Shown in pieces: positions 58,413 through 64,000 of a stretch of 64,000 nucleotides of DNA. The DNA is taken from NCBI GenBank assembly GCA_018374355.1, contig JAHAFI010000003.1, positions 1 to 64,000 on the forward strand, read 5' to 3'. The position numbers and the translations under genes are program-made. Every line of letters starts with the position of its first letter. Positions within the stretch are counted from its first letter, which is position 1. The notes below the pieces were generated by a model. The model had not been told where the DNA came from and did no database searches. It saw nothing but the letters and a program-made list of their open reading frames with translations. The DNA is from Clostridiales bacterium (lineage in GTDB: Bacteria > Bacillota > Clostridia > Lachnospirales > Lachnospiraceae).

Positions 58413-59000
58413 ATGGAAAAGAAGAAAGCAAATTCAGGCGCCGGAAAGCTGGCGGTCATCTTGGCAGGTGTGGTGGATATTGTCCTGATTGCGCTGCTGG
58501 TTCTTGCATTCATAGCAGACCCGGTGAAGAGCGGTACGGCCAAGGCAAATCTTCCGAATGATTTTGTGGAAAACGCCTCCACCTATGAGGAACCGGAAAA
58601 GATTGGTGAGTATGCGTCGGCAGCGGAAGTGGTTTACGGAGCTTCCGCAAGCCAGCAGAAGAAGCCGAAAGAGGAAGAACAGGGAAATGGAGCGGATGCG
58701 GATAACCCGTATGCAGGCTTTGTGTTCCCGGACAGCGATACCGTTGCGCTGACAGACGGAAAAATCCAAGATACAGTGAAGGATGCAGCTACCTGCCGCC
58801 GGGCTATCAATGAAATTTATGCCCGCCACGGCTATGCTTTTTCCAAACAGGAAAATATTGACTATTTCAATACCTATGAATGGTATAAAAACATGGAAAA
58901 AGAGACGGATATGGCAAAGGTAAGCAAACAATTCAACAGTGTGGAAAAAGGCAACGTGGAAAAATTGCAGGCATTTGAAAACTCCAAAAATTGGGGTTGA
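58413..59000 (+). CDS. YARHG-domain membrane protein
   Basis: A 195-aa protein with a short basic start, one membrane helix (about 12-34), an acidic linker and a C-terminal YARHG domain (about 110-195) with the literal motif EIYARHGYAF (YARHG at 136-140). YARHG domains are predicted extracellular modules of Firmicutes with a suspected role at the cell wall. AAAGGAAATAAG precedes the ATG. It lies between the two larger zinc-ribbon genes and appears cotranscribed. Confidence 0.85.
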   Translation: MEKKKANSGAGKLAVILAGVVDIVLIALLVLAFIADPVKSGTAKANLPNDFVENASTYEEPEKIGEYASAAEVVYGASASQQKKPKEEEQGNGADADNPYAGFVFPDSDTVALTDGKIQDTVKDAATCRRAINEIYARHGYAFSKQENIDYFNTYEWYKNMEKETDMAKVSKQFNSVEKGNVEKLQAFENSKNWG

Positions 59001-59017
59001 GAAAGGTAGGTGTGTAT

Positions 59018-60667
59018 ATGTTTTGTCCCGAATGTGGAGCAAAGAATGCGGACGGCTCGCTGTTTTGCAGTGAGTGCGGAACGCCTTTAAAGAAAAATGA
59101 AATGAATGCACAGCCTGCCAAAGCAGAGGAAAAAGCTGTGCAGAATAAAACGGGTCAGGAGAACGGAGTACAGGGAAAGTCCCGGCCCAAACAGGAGCCG
59201 TGGGTGCAGATAAACGCTCAGGCGCAGGGAAACCCCAATGTGCATGGAAATCCGCAGATGAATGGAAATCCCAATGTACAGGGAAATCCGCAGATGAATG
59301 GAAATCCCAATGTACAGGGAAATCCGCAGATGAATGGAAACCCCAATGTACAGGGAAATCCGCAGATGCAGGGAAACCCTCATGCACAGGGAAGCCCGTA
59401 TATGCAGGGCGGCCCGCAGATGCAGGGAACACCGCCCCAGTTCAGGCAGATGAAGCCTCAAAAACCGCCGAAACAGAGAAAACCGGTTTCTAAAGCAATG
59501 ATTGCAGTGATCATCGAAGCAGTTGTGGCTGTAGGGCTGATCGCGGGAATCTGCACGGTTCTTGGTAAAAAATGTTCTCCCGAGACGGTGGTGGAGGAAT
59601 ACTGGAAGGCAACAGCGGCCTGCAAGTGGGCAGATGCCTATGAATACTGCGATTTTCCGGACAGTGAGCTTCTGACCAGCCAGATGTACATCAATGCCAA
59701 CAGCAGCAATACGGAACCCATTCAGTACAAATCCATGCGTGTGGTTGATGAGAGTGCAGCGGCTGAGGAAGCAATGAAGCAGATGAGCGACGGAATAGAC
59801 GAGTTGGGCTCTATCTTTGGCATGGATACAGATGAAGTGATGGATCAGGCAAAAAAAGAGCTGGGAGCAACCGATGCCCGTAACTTCGCTGTGGAATACC
59901 TGTTAAAGGGAAGTGCAGAAAAGCAGTATACTTACCTTGCAGTGACAAAAACAGGAAAAAAACAGTTCCTCTTCTGGGATGAGTGGAAGGTAAGCTCCGC
60001 TGACAGTTGGGGACAGAATATCCAGATGGTGATTCCGGCAGCAGCATCCCTGAAACTCAACGGAGTGGAAGTTCCTGAGAACGGAGCGGAAGTTGATGCG
60101 GAAAACAATGAAAAGACCATCACTATACCGTATCTTTTCAGCGGAGACTACCAGATGGAAGTGACTGAAGAGGGAATGGAGCCTTACCGTAAGATGATCC
60201 GCATGGAATCATGGGGATGTGAAGAAAATTACATCCGGCTGCTTCCGTCACAGGAAACCCTTCAGTCTCTGGCAGAACGCGCAGGAGACGAGGTAAAGCT
60301 GATCATGGACAGCGCTCTGGCAGAAAAGGATTTCAGCGAGATTCAGTCCCTGTTCTCTAAGCGGGCAATAGAAGACGGTTATGTTCAGGAGGATTATGAG
60401 GATCTGAAAGAAATAAAGGGTGACGGTGTGGATTCTGGAATTATTACCCTGAGTATGAAAAATATGAAGGTTGCCCAGTCAGGTGATATTTCCGAGGACT
60501 ATGCATACTTGATATTGACAGTTGATGTGCAGCAGACGTACCATCAGTACTGGGAAGATACCCCGGGACATGATTCCGATACTTTGGAGCTGGGAATCAC
60601 CTACACCAAAGACAGTGATGGATGGAAGCTGGCAGAACTTCCGGTTTCCTATTATCACTTTTCATAA
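59018..60667 (+). CDS. Zinc-ribbon membrane protein with 12-aa repeats and large external domain
   Basis: A 549-aa protein. Zinc ribbon FCPECGAKNADGSLFCSECG (C3, C6, C17, C20), repeat linker (about 74-133, GNPQMNGNPNVQ type), one membrane helix (about 160-182), then about 365 extracytoplasmic residues beginning SPETVVEEYWKATAACKWAD (NTF2-like start), with a PEGA-like beta segment (about 345-400) and a second helical/beta part. The ATG at 59018 follows GAAAGGTAGG; a TTG in the overlap with the YARHG gene (58991) is less likely. Function unknown; the design recalls TcaA-type envelope sensors. Confidence 0.82.
   Translation: MFCPECGAKNADGSLFCSECGTPLKKNEMNAQPAKAEEKAVQNKTGQENGVQGKSRPKQEPWVQINAQAQGNPNVHGNPQMNGNPNVQGNPQMNGNPNVQGNPQMNGNPNVQGNPQMQGNPHAQGSPYMQGGPQMQGTPPQFRQMKPQKPPKQRKPVSKAMIAVIIEAVVAVGLIAGICTVLGKKCSPETVVEEYWKATAACKWADAYEYCDFPDSELLTSQMYINANSSNTEPIQYKSMRVVDESAAAEEAMKQMSDGIDELGSIFGMDTDEVMDQAKKELGATDARNFAVEYLLKGSAEKQYTYLAVTKTGKKQFLFWDEWKVSSADSWGQNIQMVIPAAASLKLNGVEVPENGAEVDAENNEKTITIPYLFSGDYQMEVTEEGMEPYRKMIRMESWGCEENYIRLLPSQETLQSLAERAGDEVKLIMDSALAEKDFSEIQSLFSKRAIEDGYVQEDYEDLKEIKGDGVDSGIITLSMKNMKVAQSGDISEDYAYLILTVDVQQTYHQYWEDTPGHDSDTLELGITYTKDSDGWKLAELPVSYYHFS
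59237..59416 (+). repeat. 36-bp coding minisatellite, five units
   Basis: Five in-frame 36-bp units; units 2 and 3 differ at a single base and units 1-3 are nearly perfect copies, while units 4-5 diverge. It is unrelated in sequence to the minisatellites of the two other repeat genes. Confidence 0.85.
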
Positions 60668-60681
60668 ATAATAATTTTCCG

Positions 60682-60712
60682 GTCCCCGGGCGGTGAAAGC
60701 CCGGGGACTTTT
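60682..60712 (+). terminator. Terminator of the zinc-ribbon cluster
   Basis: A 10-bp GC-rich stem GTCCCCGGGC/GCCCGGGGAC with a 7-nt loop is followed by TTTTC. Confidence 0.8.
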
Positions 60713-60753
60713 CAAGTATACCGGGGTGCGCCGGAAAGAGACAGGAGACAGCA

Positions 60754-62466
60754 ATGGAAAAATGGGTAGTTACAGCCAAAAGGGCTGATTTCAAAAAAAT
60801 CGCAGACAGATTCGGGATTGATCCGGTCACGGCGAGACTGATCCGAAACCGGGATGTGGTGGGAGAGGAGGCCATAGAGAAATACCTGCATGGAAACAGG
60901 AAAGATCTCCACAGCCCATGGCTGATGAAGGATATGGATAAGATTACGGAGATTCTGGAAAGGAAAATCCGGGAACAAAGAAAAATCCGCATCATCGGCG
61001 ATTACGATATCGACGGAGTCATGTCCACCTACATTTTGCTTAGAGGGCTGAAAGGCCTCGGGGCAGATGCAGACCATGTGATTCCCCACAGAATGACCGA
61101 CGGATATGGGATCAATGAACATCTGATTGAACAGGCATGGCAGGACGGGACAGACACCATCATCACCTGTGATAATGGAATCGCTGCATCGGCGCAGATT
61201 CGAAGAGCGAAGGAATTGGGTATGACGGTGCTTGTAACCGATCACCATGAGGTTCCCTTTGAGGAGCAGGAGGGAGGAAGGCGGGAAATTCTTCCCCCTG
61301 CGGATGCTTTGGTGAATCCCAAGCAAAAAGACTGTGCCTATCCCTTCTCCGGTCTGTGCGGGGCAGGCGTGGCTTTGAAGGTGATGGAGGCGCTTTATGG
61401 AAAAATGCAGCCGGAAACAGATATTACAGATCTTTTGCTGGAATATGCAGCCATCGCAACCATTGGAGATGTGATGGATCTGGTGGAGGAAAACCGTATC
61501 CTTGTGAAGGAGGGGCTGAAACGGCTTCACAAAACTACAAATACCGGCCTTCAGGAGCTGATACGGGTAAACGGGCTGGAACCGGAACAGATCACACCGT
61601 ACCATATCGGATTTGTGATCGGACCCTGTCTGAATGCCACGGGACGGCTGGACACCGCCCAGCGGGCTGTTCAGCTTTTATGGGCACAAAGCCGGGAAGA
61701 GGCAGCAAAACTGGCGGGAGATCTGAAAAATATGAATGAGAGCCGGAAGGAAATGACAGCGCAGGGGGTGGAACAGGCGATACAACTGGTGGAGAGCACT
61801 TCCCTGAAAGAGGACAGTGTTTTGGTGGTGTATCTGCCGGACTGTCACGAAAGTCTGGCGGGGATCATTGCCGGAAGAATCCGGGAGCGGTATCATAAGC
61901 CTTCCTTTGTGCTTACCCGGGGGGAAGAAGGGGTGAAGGGCTCCGGGCGTTCCACGGAAAGCTATTCCATGTATGAAAAGCTGTGTGAGTGCAGGGAGTA
62001 TCTGACAAAATTCGGAGGACATCCCATGGCGGCAGGCCTCTCCCTATCGGAAGAACTGGTGGAGCCTTTCAGAAAGCGTCTGAATCAGCTTTCCGGCCTT
62101 TGTGCGGAGGATTTTATTGCGAAAGTGACCATTGATGTGCCGATGCCCATTCACTATATACGAAAGGAACTGATACGGGAGCTGAAAGTGCTGGAGCCTT
62201 TTGGAAAAGGAAATGAAAAACCTGTATTTGCTCAAAAAGGATTGAAAGTAATGAGCGCCAGAGTATTTGGAAAAAACCGGAATGTGGTAAAGGTGAAACT
62301 GGCCGACGAGGCGGGATATTCCATGGACGGTGTATATTTCGGGGACGGAGATGCATTTGTGGAAGCTGTGAAAGGGAAGGGAACCATATCTATCGTGTAC
62401 TACCCGGAGATTGATACCTATCAGGGAAGAGAAAATGTTCAGGTGGTTATCCGGAATTACCAGTAA
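60754..62466 (+). CDS. recJ: Single-stranded-DNA exonuclease RecJ-like
   Basis: DHH-family 5'-3' ssDNA exonuclease for recombination and mismatch repair. The 570-aa protein has the catalytic motifs GDYDIDG (82-88) and DHHE (163-166), GAGVALKVMEAL, a DHHA1 domain with GIIAGRIRERY, KGSGRST and GGHPMAAGL, and a C-terminal OB fold. The usual fusion to a RelA-like or ApaH-type tail seen in some Firmicutes RecJ is absent. The RBS AGGAGA is 10-12 nt upstream. Confidence 0.92.
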   Translation: MEKWVVTAKRADFKKIADRFGIDPVTARLIRNRDVVGEEAIEKYLHGNRKDLHSPWLMKDMDKITEILERKIREQRKIRIIGDYDIDGVMSTYILLRGLKGLGADADHVIPHRMTDGYGINEHLIEQAWQDGTDTIITCDNGIAASAQIRRAKELGMTVLVTDHHEVPFEEQEGGRREILPPADALVNPKQKDCAYPFSGLCGAGVALKVMEALYGKMQPETDITDLLLEYAAIATIGDVMDLVEENRILVKEGLKRLHKTTNTGLQELIRVNGLEPEQITPYHIGFVIGPCLNATGRLDTAQRAVQLLWAQSREEAAKLAGDLKNMNESRKEMTAQGVEQAIQLVESTSLKEDSVLVVYLPDCHESLAGIIAGRIRERYHKPSFVLTRGEEGVKGSGRSTESYSMYEKLCECREYLTKFGGHPMAAGLSLSEELVEPFRKRLNQLSGLCAEDFIAKVTIDVPMPIHYIRKELIRELKVLEPFGKGNEKPVFAQKGLKVMSARVFGKNRNVVKVKLADEAGYSMDGVYFGDGDAFVEAVKGKGTISIVYYPEIDTYQGRENVQVVIRNYQ

Positions 62467-62477
62467 AACGTAAAATA

Positions 62478-62521
62478 GGGCAGAGAATACAAAGGAAAAG
62501 TATTCTCTGCCCTGCTTTTTT
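62478..62521. terminator. Bidirectional terminator between recJ and the aroK-relQ fusion
   Basis: A 13-bp perfect stem (62478-62490 with 62500-62512) is followed by TGCTTTTTT. Confidence 0.9.
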
Positions 62522-62544
62522 CATGATTCAAGCAGATAGTGAAA

Positions 62545-63747
62545 TCAGATATCGTAAAAGTCACCGATCATATCTTTGATGGACTGCATATGGTTATCAG
62601 TTTCGGTGATGGCCCGGGAGCATTTCTGCAGTTCGTCACTGATCTGTTCGTAGCCGTCAATCTTATCCAGATTTTTCTTGTACCTGAGCTGATGCTCCAG
62701 ACTTGCCCAGAAATCCATGCCAATGGTCCGAATCTGAACCTCAGCGCGCATGGGGGTTTTTCCGTTGGAGAAAAAGACAGGAATCTCCAGAATCAGATGG
62801 TAGCTGCGGTAACCGTTGGGCTTTGGATTTTTGATGTAGTCCTTGACCTTGATGACACGGATATCATCCTGCTCTGTGAGCAGCCGGGCAATGGTGTAGA
62901 TATCGTCAATAAACGGGCAGATGACCCGGATTCCGGCTACATCGTTGAGCTGCCCCCAGATATTTTCCTCGGTAAAGTCGTATCCCATTTTTTGCAGCTT
63001 CTGATAGATACTCATGGGCTTTTTGATGCGGGTCTTGATAAAAGCAATGGGATTGCGGTTGAATTTATTAGAAAATTCATCATCCAGAACCTCCAGTTTG
63101 GTCTGGATTTCCCGGACTGCACAGCGGTACATCATCATCAGGTTTCCGAACTTTTTCGTGTTGCAGATAAAAACCTCCGGGTTTAGGGTGTTAAGCCAAC
63201 GGTTTTTCTCAGACAGACGGCTGATAATCTCCGATGCAATCTCCAGAGGAGTTTTCTGGTCAGTAGGAATAATGAAATCGGCAGCGGCCTCATACTTTGG
63301 TCTGCGCCGATCCATCAGTTCGCCGATCCCTTCGGGACTTCTCCGGCCGTTTAGCACGGGACGGTTCTGATCGGCACCTACCCGCTGGAAAATCGTCTGA
63401 GGGGTGGCGGTGAGAAGAATCACATAGCCGTTTTCCTTCATGAGCTTTACATTTTCCTCCCGGAGCGCAGCCCCGCCGCCGCAGGAAATAACCAGATTCT
63501 GCTTCTGCTGAAGCTCCCGCAGGAGGCTGGTTTCCAGACTGCGGAAATATTCGTCTCCTTTGGTCTCAAAGATTTCCGGGATGGACATTCCCTCCCGTTC
63601 CACGATGATTTCATCCATCTCTGCAACTTCCAGATGATAGAGGGTATGAAGATGCCGGGCAATGGAAGATTTTCCGGTTCCCATAAATCCGATTAAGATG
63701 ATATTCCGTTGGTTAGAAAAAATTTTTTCCGGTGTATAATCAGTCAT
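62545..63747 (-). CDS. Shikimate kinase - (p)ppGpp synthetase fusion
   Basis: A 400-aa single ORF. Residues 1-180 are a shikimate kinase: Walker A GFMGTGKSS (20-28), acidic D45, R69 in YFRSLE, SCGGGAAL (88-95), lid R129 in NRPVL, and RRRPKYEAAAD. Residues 205-400 are a small alarmone synthetase of the RelQ/YjbM type: FIKTRIKKPMSIYQK, NDVAGIRVICPFIDDI, KDYIKNPKPNGYRSYH (302-317) and EVQIRT (336-341). No hydrolase, TGS or ACT domain is present. Key motifs of both halves are intact. AAGGAG precedes the ATG. It would link aromatic amino-acid synthesis and stringent signalling. Confidence 0.9.
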   Translation of the reverse strand: MTDYTPEKIFSNQRNIILIGFMGTGKSSIARHLHTLYHLEVAEMDEIIVEREGMSIPEIFETKGDEYFRSLETSLLRELQQKQNLVISCGGGAALREENVKLMKENGYVILLTATPQTIFQRVGADQNRPVLNGRRSPEGIGELMDRRRPKYEAAADFIIPTDQKTPLEIASEIISRLSEKNRWLNTLNPEVFICNTKKFGNLMMMYRCAVREIQTKLEVLDDEFSNKFNRNPIAFIKTRIKKPMSIYQKLQKMGYDFTEENIWGQLNDVAGIRVICPFIDDIYTIARLLTEQDDIRVIKVKDYIKNPKPNGYRSYHLILEIPVFFSNGKTPMRAEVQIRTIGMDFWASLEHQLRYKKNLDKIDGYEQISDELQKCSRAITETDNHMQSIKDMIGDFYDI

Positions 63748-63787
63748 AAAAATCTCCTTAAAAAATAACGTTTGTCAGATATTGTCC

Positions 63788-63816
63788 ATTATACTAAGAA
63801 TCGGTTTTTGGCGCAA
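63788..63816 (-). promoter_or_regulatory. Promoter of the aroK-relQ fusion gene
   Basis: On the minus strand, TTGCGC (63811-63816) and TATAAT (63788-63793) are 17 bp apart, 40 bp before the start codon. Confidence 0.7.
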
Positions 63817-63832
63817 GGGCGATATTATTTTC

Positions 63833-63870
63833 TTGAAATTTTCAAAAATTCATGGTAAAATTATTATAAT
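63833..63870 (+). promoter_or_regulatory. Promoter region of the gene at the right edge
   Basis: TTCAAA (63841-63846) and TATAAT (63865-63870) are 18 bp apart. The palindrome TTGAAATTTTCAA (63833-63845) overlaps the -35 and may be an operator. A leader of about 100 nt with a hairpin ACAACAT/ATGTTGT (63905-63923) follows. Confidence 0.55.
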
Positions 63871-63976
63871 TGAAAAAATGAAGCGGAGAAAAGAGCGAGC
63901 TTTCACAACATGTCAGATGTTGTTAATTGTCTTGCTTCTTTTTATCTTTCATACTGGAATTGGGGGAAGAACTTCT

Positions 63977-64000
63977 ATGGCAAAATATGTAATGGCACTG
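63977..64000 (+). CDS. glpK: Probable glycerol kinase, first 8 codons (cut by window end)
   Basis: The last 24 bases read MAKYVMAL after GGGGGAAGA. The N-termini of many Clostridia glycerol kinases start MAKYVMALDQGTTS, so this is most likely glpK, which phosphorylates glycerol to glycerol 3-phosphate. Only eight residues are visible, so the call rests on that short match and on the good RBS and promoter. Confidence 0.5.

Noticed and set aside
59237..59416. CRISPR-like repeat array
   Set aside because: The units are contiguous without spacers, in frame, and encode a protein repeat.

Overview
The window looks like chromosomal DNA of a spore-forming, anaerobic Lachnospiraceae-type Clostridium (Blautia/Ruminococcus-like). 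This is inferred from gene content: the SCIFF peptide and its radical-SAM maturase beside secDF, [FeFe]-hydrogenase maturases, a minimal Suf system, SleC-like and CwlC-like sporulation enzymes, strong AGGAGG ribosome-binding sites and moderate GC. No plasmid, phage or CRISPR locus is visible. Most of the window is core genome, with several small repeat elements in the gaps.

Layout. 1-3.5 kb: a structured non-coding stretch, a 16-bp tandem repeat and a leftward GH2 beta-galactosidase. 3.6-8.4 kb: smsC-smsB-ridA (Fe-S assembly), truA, then a xanthine-type permease behind a MITE-like element. 8.4-13.3 kb: luxS, an HtrA protease, corA with a small partner gene, and degV. 13.3-18.8 kb: a classic growth block (pyrH, frr, uppS, cdsA, dxr, rseP). 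18.9-24.4 kb: a SleC-like cortex-lytic enzyme, then a leftward six-gene ABC/GntR (ytr-like) operon whose promoter sits inside a large inverted-repeat operator. 24.5-31.3 kb: tRNA-Leu(AAG), an Xaa-Pro peptidase, a second GntR regulator, clpC and radA. 31.3-32.1 kb: an 800-bp gap holding a 350-bp imperfect palindrome. 32.1-39.1 kb: two HAD phosphatases, a DagK-like lipid kinase and hydE-hydG-hydF. 39.1-46.5 kb: a LacI regulator, a GH13 glucosidase, a sugar ABC importer without its ATPase, and an MFS transporter. 46.5-52.1 kb: a CwlC-like amidase, a YdcF-like protein, a CNNM/CBS protein and a sortase-type surface protein. 52.2-56 kb: TIGR04086-like protein, scfA, scfB and secDF. 56.2-60.7 kb: four membrane-protein genes, three of them combining a cytoplasmic zinc-binding N-terminus with a tandem-repeat linker. 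60.7-64 kb: recJ, a leftward shikimate kinase-alarmone synthetase fusion, and the first codons of a probable glpK.

Most noteworthy: (1) the 400-aa AroK-RelQ-type fusion, with key motifs of both halves intact; (2) the zinc-ribbon/minisatellite/YARHG cluster at 56.2-60.7 kb; (3) the 350-bp foldback element at 31548-31897; (4) a 20-bp perfect palindrome over the -10 of a promoter upstream of truA; (5) the GntR operator containing its own promoter; (6) several dispersed small repeats. All calls come from reading the sequence by eye; no database search or structure prediction was run.
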